From positions 23,168,800-23,232,799 of the forward strand of contig NC_079518.1 of assembly GCF_000801105.2 (NCBI RefSeq): a DNA stretch of 64,000 nt, read 5' to 3'. Numbering within the stretch: the first letter of the stretch is position 1; the number at the start of each line of letters is the position of its first letter. The DNA is from Raphanus sativus. Lineage: Eukaryota > Streptophyta > Magnoliopsida > Brassicales > Brassicaceae. Both the position numbers and the translations under genes were made by a program. This document shows, piece after piece, positions 12,310-24,001 of this stretch. The notes under the pieces were generated by a model. It did no database searches and was not told where the DNA came from. It was given only the letters and a program-made list of their open reading frames with translations.

Positions 12310-12672
12310 GGGGATGTATTCAATTTAGCATTTGAGGTGATTTGTATTAAAATGACAAATCCACTGTTATTCAAACATGAATTTTAAAAACTCATTTAAA
12401 TCCACTGTTATTGAACTTGACATTTCGTAAAGTACTCTGAAATCCACTGTTATTGAAAATATTTTAAGTTGTGGGATTTTAAAGTTTTGAGGTGATTTTA
12501 GGGTGTTTGGGTGGAGTTTCTTAGTTAAAAAAATAAAACTCAAATCTCATTGTTTTAAGTGATATTCTAGAGTAGTTTAACAAAAATCACCTAAATTTCT
12601 GCAACTTACTAAAATCATCTAAAACTCCATTAAAAATCAAATCACATCAAATGCTAAATTGAATACATCCCC
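12310..12672. mobile_element. MITE with 35-bp terminal inverted repeats
   Basis: Both ends read GGGGATGTATTCAATTTAGC inwards and match for about 35 bp with one mismatch. TA flanks both sides (12308-12309 and 12673-12674). It is 363 bp, non-coding, with internal repeats of AAATCCACTGTTATT. Superfamily is uncertain: the TA duplication suggests Tc1/mariner, but the terminus is not the classic Stowaway one. Confidence 0.8.
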
Positions 12673-12697
12673 TAAATATACTGTGTTAAAGAAAGAC

Positions 12698-12900
12698 CTA
12701 ATCTTCCAAAGTCTTTGAAGGACCAGACTTCTTGGGGAGAAGGAGATTGTGGATATTAGGCATCACTCCTCCATTGGCAATAGTCACATCCCCAAGAAGC
12801 TTGCTTAGCTCCTCATCGTTTCTCACAGCGAGCTGAATGTGACGAGGGACAATACGTGTCTTCTTGTTGTCTCTTGCTGCGTTCCCAGCGAGTTCAAGTA
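12698..12900 (-). pseudogene. Histone H2A gene fragment (last exon)
   Basis: The minus strand reads the C-terminal part of H2[20 protein letters not shown], then the [12 protein letters not shown] region, [15 protein letters not shown] and a stop at 12700-12698. An AG splice acceptor sits at 12902-12901 and intron-like sequence continues to about 13020. The N-terminal exon is absent. The piece lies between the broken Athila LTR with its MITE and the MULE, so it is a displaced gene fragment. It cannot form a nucleosome-competent histone. Confidence 0.88.
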
Positions 12901-13583
12901 CTTAAAAAGAGAGATCAAATCAAACACAAACATGTTTCAATCCTCAACAACGAAAATACATGCTTTCCAAATTCAGTAACATACTCTGTTTGGTAATAAG
13001 ATCAAAACTACCCCAAAAAAAAAATGAACCAGAGGTTACCAATAAGGGATAAATTACTGAAGTACCCCCCAAATTTTGCATGGCGTATTCGTAAAATGAG
13101 AGAGGACGTAAGAGATACGAGTATGCGACAGGAAAGAGAATATTCACCTCGGCGGTAATGTGGTGGCTGAGACTTTGTTTCTAGAGTTATTTTCACCCTC
13201 AGACAGTTTATGTCTTTCTATTACAAGGAAAGACAGTTACCGGGGGTGAGGTAGTTTTCTGGTGAAAAGACTTAATTTGCCCCTGACTAAATCACAACCG
13301 GTTTTGTTCCCTCTTTTTCTTTAGTTAGTTTCGACAACTGGTTTAGATATTTTTTCAAATTTTGAAAAATGGTGGGGCCTGGTTATCTTAATTTAAATGA
13401 GTAAACCGGTCGTGCGTCTCTTCAGCATCCCTCTTCCTCTCTCACCACCGCCATTATTTCTCTGTTTTTACCGAAACCCAAGGATTTCAGAGGGAAAACT
13501 AGTGAGGCGATTTTAGGGTTTGGGAGATTTGGTGGCGATTTTCCGACGATCTTACATACCGTTGCTTGTCACGGATTCTAACG

Positions 13584-16500
13584 ATGGCGAGAACGCGTAG
13601 CAGTCGCGGCAAGGAGAGGGAGGAAGGTTTGTTTTTGGATTTTATGTCCTGTGATTTTTTATTTTCATTCCGGTTCTTAGTTTAAGTCTTAATTTCCCTT
13701 CCAGATGCGGGTCATTCCTCAGTCGAGAATGTGAAGCAATTACTACCGGAGCGGCTGTTCGCCACCGACCGTTTTCCTAGCGAGAGGACAAACATCTACT
13801 CGACGTCGGACTTCCTTTTGAGGGTTAGAGACGCTCTCAAGGGGTCGCCGGAGATGTTAGTGCTTCTCTCCTCTTGTTTCGGAGGGCTCTTCAATGTCCC
13901 GGCCCGTAATCTGTACCCTGGACGGGTTGTACACAGCATGATGACACGCCAGTTGGTGACCAAGAAGAAATATGAGATGTGGCCTGTCTTTGCCGGCAAA
14001 CCGTTTCGTTTTTCTTTGATCGAGTTCGGGGAGGTTACCGGTTTGCCTTGCGGTGAGTTTGAAGATGGCTACACAATTGAGTACCAGTTACCGGAGACCG
14101 ATGAGAACTACAGGTACTGGGAAGAGCTGATCGGAAATAACAGGGATGTTCTTGTGGAGGACCTCCTCGAGCGTGTGGAAACAGAGAAGGACATGCCTGG
14201 TTGGAAAAAACTGAAGCTCTGCTTGATAGTGATTGTCGATGGTGTTTTGATTGCAACTCTACAGAAGCCGAAACCATCACTTAAGCATGTGCAGAGGCTT
14301 GAAGATGTGGATGCTTTTCTGGCTTTCCCGTGGGGGAGGGAGTCATTCCTTTGGACTCTCAGCACCTTGAAGCCAGGCCCTAGGATAATGGGCAAATGCG
14401 AGGACCCCGTAGGAGATCTAGTTAAAAAGTTGAGGCAGAAGTCAGTTAGGCTAGTTGGGTTCCCGCAAGCTTTGCAATTAACTGCCTTCCGGTTGATACC
14501 TCAGTTGCAGGAACTTGTCCGTGGCGACATAACGGTGACCTTACTGGATTACCCTGGGGGTTCGTTGCCCCAACATGCCGGTCTGACCGTAGCGGATGTA
14601 CAGAAAGCCGAGCATAAAACTTTGGTAAGTTTTGATTAAAACATTTTGTAAGTTTATTTGTTTTTGCTTTTGTGTTTGCTTCCGTGTACACAAAGTGTAG
14701 TATAGGTTTTTTTGGTAAGAGGTCTAGTGTATCATGGTTTATGCATCTTTGTTGTTTTGTTAATCTGTTGTACACATGGAAGTCCGATGTGTTTTATAAC
14801 GTGTACACATGGACGCCTTTGCGTGTGTTGTTGTTACGCGCATGCTCAGTGGAGGTCTTGGACATAGGAAGGTGATGTGTTTGATTTCGTGTACACCTCG
14901 GTCTTGTACATTGTGCTGCGTGTTGATTTTTTAAATTCGCTGTACACATGGACGCTGTGTGAAGTTCTGATTTGTTGTTCACATGGACAATATCATGTAT
15001 TGAATGGGCAACCCAATGTACGTCCCCTATGTGTAGATGGATTCTGTATTTTAGTGTATTAATGGACGTCTAGTAATGTACACTTGTGGAATTCAGAGGA
15101 ATTCGAGTTTGTAAATGGTAACTGTTGCTTTCTGATGTTTCGCAGCTGCAGGTCCAGCCTATGTTGGAAGTGACGGGCGACCACGAAGATAGGTGGGGTG
15201 TTTGGGATGAGGAAAGGTTCGACAAGAAGGTGGAATATTTGCTTAGGCTTTTGGGGGAAGGACATGGGTTTTCAAAGAGTGACTGGGGCGGGGGTGATGC
15301 TAGTGGGACGCTGTTTGTTTTTAAAGAGAAAGATAATAAGCGTAAGAGGAAATCGGAGGATGCGGAGGTAAGTGACATCGAACCTGAGAAGAAAGAGCAA
15401 AGGTTAAGCAAAGATTTGGAGCGTGAGACGCGGAAGTACGCGGAGAGGCAGGAGGAGTTTATCGCTGGGATGGAAGAAATGAGACAGGAGATAACGAGGC
15501 TGAAAGCGTTATCTGAAAAGCAAGGTCGGCAGTTGGATAAACTGAAGAACATAGTGAAAGGGAGAAGCTCAGCTAGGAGGGGCTACCGTGGGAAGCATAC
15601 AAAATCGCCTTTAAGCTTTAAGTTACCTGTTGGGGGAGTGGGTGGGCCCCGTAGGGGGAAGCTAAGTGTGGAGGTGGGCGATGCGTCTTTGTCTAAAGGA
15701 GTTGATGAGTCCCCAGATGGCGATAGTTCTATATTCAAAACCCCCAAGAAAGTCCCACCTTTTTCTGAGGAAGGCATCAACGAGGAGGTGAGATCGTGTT
15801 TAGGTTGTGGACTTTAGGTCAGAAAATGTTAGATTAACCTTTAATATTTCCGATGTGCTCTGGTGCAGGAGAGAGGAAAGCTTGATGTATTGGTCGGATT
15901 GTTAGAGCTAGATGTCACTGACAAAGATGGAGAGGCATTGGATGTCTGTCCAATGAACTTTGTAGATGCGGTCACCGAAAATGTAAGTTAGGCTCTATCC
16001 GTTTACCCTCTTTTTAGTATACTTACGTATTTTAGTTGTCCATGTGGACATTTTATGCCAGTTTGTCCATGTGGACATTATATGTCGGTTTGATACGTAC
16101 ACTGTATGTGAATAAATCCGCAGAGGGAGGACCTTATTGTGAGGAGCGGGGATGCAAAGGACTGCATTACTTTGGGACGTGCAGAGGGGGAAAATGAACA
16201 GGTAAAATACACGTCATCGTGCAGGCGGCTTAGGAAACAAACTTACCACGTTTGTTGGTTTTTTCTCTTTTTTACTATGCGCAGCCTATTGGGGATCTTC
16301 CAGAGGGAGGGGGTCGTAAAGATGACTTGCCTTGTAAGCTCGATGAGGAGGGAATAGAGACTTCTAATTCCCGGTACATGTCGCTGTAACCATCATGCGT
16401 AGCCTATTTAGAGGATTCATAGTTTTGTGTTATTTCTAACATGAAGTTATATTTCCTGTAAAGGGGACCCCTACTGAGAAAGAGGTTTCGGGGTCAAAGG

Positions 16501-18345
16501 GTGGGGTTGCTTCAAAGGAGGAGATTCAGGTGTTGGGAAGACCTATTTCATCGGAGACACAAAATTTACTGGTTTTGTGGTTTAATTTGTTTTTTTTTGT
16601 GTTTTATTGACTCGATTTTAAATCTCCTCTGGTTTGTAATTGTAGGTAATATCATGTTTTGACGACGTTGGTGGCGGTTTAGGAACCCAGTGTGAAAAGG
16701 TTTGGGAGAGTCTGACCACTAGGGGAGCAGAAGAAGGTTTAGCTCATAAGGAGGAGGCGGAGGGGCTGGTAATAACATTTATTGATACAAAACTATTTGC
16801 TGTATGCCTTGGTGTTCATGTGTACACCAAATTTGGTTGGGCTAAGGATAGTTTTATTTGTGTACACATGAACATCAGTTTTTTATCCTAGCACCGGAAG
16901 GATGCCATAAAGATAGTAAATTTGTTATTTTTTTTGCTGCAGGGGATCCCGATTCTGGTGAAAGCGGATTCGGCAGGGAACGACTCTGTTGCCATGGAGG
17001 GCAAAGGTGCAGCTGGAGAGGTATAGCACAGACGTTTGCTTCTGGTTATCGTTAATATAATTGGGATACACGTTCAGTGATGTTGATATTTGATGCAGGT
17101 GTTAGGAACCACAGAGCCTCGTGATGGTGGAGTAATTGAAGATGTACGATTGATGTTTTGTTGGAAAAGAGCATACATATCTTTCTAAACGTCCTACGGA
17201 CACTGATAACCACTTCTTTGTATTTTGGTAGAATCCCCTGGATGAGTCTGACGATGCAGGCTCTGGCGATGAGGTTAAGACGCCTGACGGGCCGCCTTGT
17301 GTTGATGTCGGTGATTCTCCCGTTACTCGATCAGCACCCCATAGGCCTGTTGCTCAGGAGGAGGAGTTGGCTGCGGTTCTTTTGGGGAAGGATCAGTATG
17401 TTGTTTCCGATATTGTGCCTACGGAAGAAGACGTAGATTACCCTTTCTTTGAGAAGGTCTTGGAGGCACACTCTGAAGTGTAAGTCTTGTTGTCGCGTTA
17501 TAACAAATCTTGCAAAAATCCGTCTACACAAGTTCTAATTGTTGAGATGCAGGTTGCATTTAAACGCCGGTGGACACAACGTGGACAACCAGTTTTTCCT
17601 TGATTTGGCAACACCACAGAAATGGATCACCAGCACGGTAGGTTAGAAACAAATTTAGCGGATGGTAGTTGGGTTTACTAATTGGCTTTTAACCTGTTCT
17701 ATTGGTGCGCAGCACATGGAGGTTTTGATGGAGCATATTGACGCTCGTTGTGGGGATGTTGCCAAACTTAACAGAGCCATGTTCTTGCCTCCATGGTTTA
17801 CAGCCCAAGTGCAGAGAAAAGTCAGACATTTCAACGCAGCCAAAGCGAAAGATACGGTAGCTGGTGATGTTAAGATCACGAAGTACATAACGCAGGATGG
17901 GCTTCGGTGGGGTGTGGATGTTGACACCTTGTACGCGCCTATGATATGGGGTGATGACCACTGGGTGGGATTATGTATAAGCCTAACGGAGTGGAGTATC
18001 CATGTGTTGGATCCGAACCCAAAGTTGAATTCAATGGAGGCTGTTAACTCCTTGATGAAGCCCTTAGCGGAGATGTTGCCTTACATAGCTCAGAATGTGT
18101 GCCCTTCGGTTCAAAGTGGAGATAGTCAGCAGGAGCCTTTTTTGGTTGACAGGATGGGTGGTGCTTATGTGAATCTCCGGAGCGGTGATTGCGGGCCAGT
18201 GGCGGTGAAGTACATGGAGATTCTTGCAACCGGAAATAATCCGCCAAGCGTCGCGGGGCTGACTGACGAATTGGTGGACATATTCCGCAAGCAGTATGCG
18301 ATGGACATCTACGGCCGTTTGGTCCTACCGTTGTATTTGCGTTGA
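13584..18345 (+). CDS. MULE-borne Ulp1-like (C48) cysteine protease with N-terminal DUF1985-like region, multi-exon
   Basis: Exon 1 (13584-13626, MARTRSSRGKEREE) joins 13705-14624, 15146-15787, 15869-15982, 16124-16201 and 16285-16373. Further small exons follow, then 17713-18345. The first five joins keep frame with GT/AG borders; the middle exons (16.4-17.65 kb) are less certain. Exon 2 encodes a DUF1985-like domain (YPGRVVHSMM, GKPFRFSLIEFGEVTGLPCG), which is typical of Ulp1 ORFs in plant transposons. Exon 3 is charged and coiled-coil-like. The last exon has the C48 protease triad in order: His in DDHWVG, Asp in VLDPNPK and Cys in SGDCGPVAVKYME. Cellular Ulp1 enzymes remove SUMO; the role of transposon copies is unknown. 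No stop interrupts the exons checked. Confidence 0.8.
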
Positions 18346-20074
18346 TGATGTCCTCCTGGTGTGTTTTTAGTTTTTTGGATGAGTAACGACCGTTGTTGTA
18401 GGTTAATCTTTTGTTGTATAGGCATGTTGGCCCTTTTTTCATCCAGTACTTGTTGTGCTATGGTCGGCTTTGAAATCTTGAGGCATGTGGACCTATTATC
18501 TATGCTTATGGTATTATCTATGTTTATGGATTTTGGCTGTGCTTTTGTTTTTAGTACTAGTGTCCTTTGACTTATTCCTGTCTTTACGCATGTGTACACT
18601 AAGGGTTTACACTAGTTTTGGATGGCTACACTTAAATTGTGTACAAATAACGTCGGTATGCCTTGACACCCCACGAAATTAACTGCTTCTGTACTGAAGG
18701 GGAAAACACTATAACGTCGGTATGCCTTGACAAATAGATAGCGTACAAGCTGGGTTGTAGTAGCGTCCATGTTGACAGTAAATCGCGGCCATGTGGACAG
18801 TAACTGGTATACACTTTTGAAATTAACTGCCTGTGTACTGAAGCTAACTACACGGTTGTCCACACGATAGTGTTCACATGAACAAATACAAGGACAATAA
18901 CAAATACAAGGACAATCTGACCACTGCAATCTTATATGGACAATAACTAGTGTTATTTGTGTTCCCCATAAGTACACAGGCACTCACCTTCTTGGTGTAC
19001 ACGGACACAACTACAACCCAACGTGTCCACGAGTTACTCAGCACACTGACAGTACTACAACCCAATGCTTTGACAAGTTACTCTGCACACGGACACTACT
19101 ACAGGCGAACTTGTACCCAACTTATTGTCACTGTAGATGGACGTGATTTGTGTTCCTCTTGAGTCCAAAATCAGTTAGGTACGTGGGTGTACACCAGGTA
19201 GTGTGAACATGGACGCTTCTATAACCCAACGTGGACACTAACTATTATTACGCAGCTAACTGAACGGTTGTACAGAAATTATTGTTGACAGGAACACAAA
19301 TAATACGATGTATTGTCCATATAAGATTGCAGTAGTGTCCAACTGGACAATGATTAGGTAAGGCAAAATCGTTGTATTGTTCTTGTGAACACTTATTTGT
19401 GTACAACCGTTTAGTTACATGCGTAATAATAGTTAGTGTACACGTTGGGTCTTAGTGTTATCTTTGTCGACCCCAAACCGCGTACAAGGGGTGTTGTAGT
19501 AGTGTCCCGGTGGACACTAACTCGTGTCCACCCACGGACGTAGCTGCCTGGGGAACACAGATAACAGTAAGTATTGTCCATATAAGATTGCAGTAGTATC
19601 CATACGGACAAAGATTAGATAAGGCAAAACCGTTGAATTGTTCATGTGAACACTAATTTGTGTACACACCGTTAAGTTATCTGCGTAATAATAGTTAGTT
19701 AAGACGTTGGGTAGTAAAAGCGTACATGTGGACACTATGGAGTTAACCGGGTGTGTACCTAAGGAATACACATTTCTACACGCTTTGGTGTACATGTTGG
19801 GTTTTAGTATTGTCCATATGGATACTTTTTGGTGCCTGTGCCATAATTAAACATCCAAAAACAAGCCCACAATGGTAAATGATTGAACAGATAGTTTTGT
19901 GCGCATTAAGACATAGAGTTTACAAAAGCGTCTGCTAAAACAGCTAATACATGTTTCAAAAAAGGAAATTGTTATAACATGCATTTCATCCAAAAAGGGT
20001 AAAGAGAAGCTGTTTTAAGCGGTGAAGGCGCTATCCAAAAGACGTTCCCCTGTGGATATAGAATTCACCAACGA
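18346..20074. repeat. Intergenic motif array of the MULE (TGTACAC / GTCCA-TGGAC words)
   Basis: Between the convergent genes, about 18580-19830 is dense in short words: GTGTACAC, GTCCATGTGGACA variants, GTCCACACG, TTGTCCATATAAGATTGCAG (two near-identical copies at about 19314 and 19575), and GGTTGTACACAAAT-like pieces in both orientations. Repeats are dispersed and imperfect, not a clean tandem array. The remaining sequence to 20074 is unremarkable. Short frames here are repeat artefacts. Confidence 0.75.
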
Positions 20075-23000
20075 TCAGATCGGCACAACACAGTTTGTCC
20101 TGTTGTGTCCAGTTTGACCACAGCGACCACACCTGTTTGTTTTTGTTTTCTTGGGGACCTGAAGCATAGGAGTGTGATTGGATATCTAGTTGCATAAGAA
20201 GGATAAAAAAGATAATGTTATGATTTTACCTGGATTTCCCCAATGGATGCCTTGCGCTTATCCCTTGGACGCCCAGGAGGACGTGAAGTGAATGGGGGCT
20301 GAAGATTGAGCTCATTGATTGCCGGCGGGATGGGGATGTCACCGAATGGCGCCTCGGGGAATATGACACCAGCATATGTATCTATCCAAGTCTGAGTTTT
20401 GTAGCAATCAGCAACAAGGTGGACACGGGGCAAGGAGATGGAATCTGAAACGAGCAAAGCATGACCGCAAGGGATTTTGAGTTTCTGAAAAACTTGACAG
20501 GAGCAGATTTTTTTGTCAAGGCTAACTGTGTAGTGTTTCCCAAACACGCCTTTCACCTGGTAGCTCCAGTCATTAATGCTATCAATCTTGCTCCCTTGGG
20601 TGAGCTTAATATGTGTATCAATTACCTTGGCAACCTCTGGGGTGACAGCTCCCCGGTATTTTGCAGATTTGGTTCTCCTAGCGGAGAACCAACGTGTCAA
20701 CATGCGCTGTATAAACATGAAAAGCTCAATAACAGGTGAAGGCCTGGCTTTGGACAGCGCATTGTTGAGTTGTTCAGCAACATTACTGGTAAGGAGGTTG
20801 TATCTGTTCCCATGGAAATAGGTCCGTGACCATTTGGATGTGCCGATATCTGATAGGTATTTGGCACATGCAGGATTTGCTTGTCGGATTTTCCCAAAGT
20901 TGTCGTCAAAATCCTTGCGCCTGAATGAGAAAGCAGCAGCACAAACATATTTAGCTAGACCCTTGCTCTTATACCTGGAGACCACGTTCCTCATGATGTG
21001 CACAATACAGGCGCCGTGATGAGCCTTCGGGAAGACCAATGCTGTGGCTTTGAGAATGGAGATATGACGGTCTGAGATGATGGAGAGGGTGGGAGAGTCA
21101 GCAATAATCCTTTCAAGCTTCGTAAGGAACCAGACCCACGATTGATCGTTCTCGGCATCGACCACAGCGAAAGCAAGAGGAAAGACTTGAAAGTTCCCGT
21201 CTTGACCACTAGCGGTGAGGAGCACGCCTTTATATTTCCCCGACAGATGAGTACCATCAATGATCAAAACAGGTCTTAGCTGACGAAACCCCTGAATTGA
21301 AGCGCCAAAGGAAAGGAAGGCATAGAGGAATCTTGAGTCGCCAACATCATCAAGTTCGGTTTCAATCGCAGTTACGGTTTCTGGGTTAGTGTGTTTCAAC
21401 CTTTCAAAGTAATCAGCTAGGTTGAGAAACGAGTCCTCTGGTTGACCCACATTGAGGTCGATGGCGAGTTCTTTGGCCCTATGGCATTTCATGTAGGAGG
21501 CTGAGATACGGAGATCCTCCAGGACCAGCTGTTGCAGCTGCGCAGCTTTGGGGCCGTTGGTTGGTTCGCCATAACGAGAACGATAGAGCTGAGCTATTAC
21601 TTTAGATTTGGCCTTGGCCTTGAATTGATCGCGCTGGTCCAGTGGGCAGATGTGGTTTAACTTCGCCTTCTGTATAATGTAATAGCCGCATGTGGTGAGC
21701 TCTTTAGCAAAAATACGCCAATCGCAGTGAGTGTCGTGACAACTTAGGACAAAAGAGCTTCTTGTGGTGCGTGTCTGTCTGAAGTGGAAGCGCTCCTTGA
21801 TTGCATAGATAGCTAGGCCAATTTGACAATCCTGTTTGGATGCGTAGAGCTTGCCAACGTGAGGTTCCCCGCCGGTTTCCTCTATGTTAAGATCGGGGAC
21901 ATCTTCAGCCTCATAGGCCAGGTCGTCGAAAAGCGGAGGGACGTCAAATTCCTCGTCACTAATCTCAGATAGTGGCCTGGTCTCCTTCACAGGTGGTTGA
22001 ACAGGCGGGGATTGGCCTACAGCAACAGATGGCCTGTTGGAGCTTGAAGATGCGGAGTTTGGTGTACGTGTGGACGCTTGCTGACGGCGTACACTAGAGG
22101 GTGGTGTACGCGTGGACGGTGATCCTCTTTGTACACGGGCATTTGGAGTCTGCGGATCTTGTCGTCGTGTACGTGTGGACGCTTCTCCGGTCTGTCGCGG
22201 TGGACATTCTCTCTGATGGACACCAAGAAAATCGAGGTCTTTTTTCCATTCAGTGTCATCTTCGCCAGAAAGACGAACAGTATGAGCGAAGGCATCACCG
22301 GTGGTGCACTCGTAGGTCTCGGGCCGCGTTTTAGGAACATTGATCCCCGCCATAACCTCTTCCACATTAGAGCCTCCAAGTGTTTGATCTAACAGAGGAT
22401 CCCAGAAGTCATGGTCGTATCCACCGACAGGGACCTGATCAGTGTCTGCAGGCTGGGAATTATCGGGACCAGAGTCTTCATCATCTTCAAGCAGCCACGA
22501 GTCTGGGATGTTGTCGGGATCGTCTTTGAACATTTCTTCAAGCATCTCATCTCCGCATGCGAGGGTCTCGTCTTGGAGGGAAATTCTGTTAGGCTTCAGG
22601 CTTGGGGATAGAGGACAGGGGTCCTCGGGGTGTAAAGGTAGGTTCTGGTTTGGAGGGTTAGGGGGCAAATCTTGACTGAGCTCATCTTCATCGAATAAGG
22701 AAAAGCTAGGGATTTTGGACGAGATAGACGAGGGGTTACGAAATGTGTTGAAGTTAGGTTGGTTTGGAGTAGCAACGTTGGGAGGGCTCTGAAAGGATGA
22801 TGTCGGAGTAGGATTATCTCCTTTCCTATCAAAAGTCACGTAAAGGTTCATGCTTTCATGCAGAGCTAGGTGATGGAAAAAGTAGGAAACGCCTCCGTCG
22901 TTAGTGAGTATAACAGGCGGTGTAGTAAGGCCAGTAGCGAGCTCTTTGGTATTAGGAGGCCAGTAGCTGAGAACAGAGGCCGGAGGCGGATCAGTGAAGG

Positions 23001-23157
23001 TGAAGAACTCCTTCTCAACATTTTTTTGTAGTTGCAGCAGCGACATACCGGCGCGAACAGGGACAATGCGACTCATCTTCTTCTTGTCTATCGCAAACTC
23101 CCAGAGCGAGCCAACAGAGGTCCATTCACCTGGGATGACCATACAATGGTCCACCAT
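20075..23157 (-). CDS. MuDR/MULE transposase, two exons, intact
   Basis: Exon 1 is 23157-20230 (976 codons) and exon 2 is 20158-20075. The intron has GTAAAA and TTCAG borders in phase 0, giving about 1003 residues. Domains in order: N-terminal PB1-like segment (1-110), acidic and low-complexity region with three STRT repeats (324-366), MuDR DNA-binding domain (about 436-500), and MULE catalytic domain. In the last, IIDG (D634), ISDRH (D696), CIVH (C717-H720) and NVAEQ (E795) fit the DD-E and CxxH signature. A SWIM zinc finger follows (C885, C887, C897, H899), then an AT-hook-like PPGRPRDKRK (960-969). Exon 2 adds a zinc knuckle, CGRCGQTGHNRTNC (CX2CX4HX4C), not reached by a single-frame reading. 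No stop or frameshift is visible, so the enzyme may be functional. Confidence 0.9.
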
Positions 23158-24001
23158 TATTACCTGTGAGAAACAGAGTAAAAATGTGATTAAAGCATGA
23201 ATTGAGAAGATGACATATATAATTAGCGAAACAAACCAATTTCTAGCAGCAATCCGTCTGAGATAATATGCAGTCTCTCTGAAGTTTTGTTTTTTTGTTC
23301 TTTTGTTGGAGTGAAGAAGACAACAACGATGAAAAGGAGATTTGAGATGTAAAATCCCAGAAAATGTGAGCCCTAGGATGTTGAAATAGAAGATCTAATT
23401 GGATGGTTTAGATTAGGTAGATATAGGTCTTGTCAAACAGAAAAGACAGAGTTCATCTCCACCGTCCAGGAAGAAATAAAAATGAAGGGTGGAGAGAGGC
23501 TCCCGCTAAAACAAATAACATAGTTAGGGAGGAGAGAGGCGTTTTAGGTTATGTTGTAACCAATTAGTTAAGACAAGTGGAAGCTGTTACAAAAAACTAC
23601 CTGAGTAGTGATAAGTGCTTTATCTTGTAATTAAAAACATGAAACTGTCTTATGGTGTAAATGTTTCTTGTTTCTATGACATTCATCACCATTGTGATTT
23701 TTTTTCTTCTGAAAATCATTGAATATTCTATATGTTCTAATGTATATATTACGTTATGACTTTACTAATAATCATTTCAATAGCTTTTAGAAAAGACTGT
23801 AAAAATGTAACTTTTGAATAAAGAACAAGTTAAAGACCATTCTAAACTTTACTTAAAGAAACCAACTTAATACATTCATCCGACAAGTATCACAAGTGGA
23901 GAGATATTAAGAAGCGGAGGTAACTGCAAGTTGCTTTGAATTTGTCAAGTATTTTCATTATCCTTTGTCTCCTTAAGTTGCTTTCACTTCTCAATGGTGT
24001 C
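23158..24001. other. MULE 5' region and flank up to the LTR element
   Basis: Includes the upstream region of the minus-strand transposase and the presumed right MULE end near 23605-23630. The remainder is AT-rich DNA, without a recognisable gene, up to target duplication GTGTC (23997-24001). Joined to 30600 it restores the pre-insertion sequence. Confidence 0.5.

Larger units (their letters stand above)
13044..23640. mobile_element. Autonomous-looking MULE encoding a Ulp1-like protein and a MuDR-type transposase
   Basis: Two convergent genes, Ulp1-like on plus (13584-18345) and transposase on minus (23157-20075), match plant Mutator-like elements that carry a Ulp1 domain (Kaonashi/KI-type). 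Ends are approximate: the left edge is placed at GGGATAAATTACTG (13044-13057), and the right edge near 23605-23630 where TTTATCTT occurs. Only about six bases (GATAAA) are shared inverted, so it would be a non-TIR MULE. No 9-bp target duplication was found. TGTACAC and GTCCA-N-TGGAC words recur across its noncoding DNA. Confidence 0.8.

Noticed and set aside
12310..12672. Stowaway or hAT assignment of the MITE
   Set aside because: TA flanks argue against hAT, and the terminus is not the Stowaway consensus; left unclassified.
13044..23640. Long terminal inverted repeats for the MULE
   Set aside because: Only about six bases match between the proposed ends and no 9-bp target duplication was found; a non-TIR MULE is more likely.
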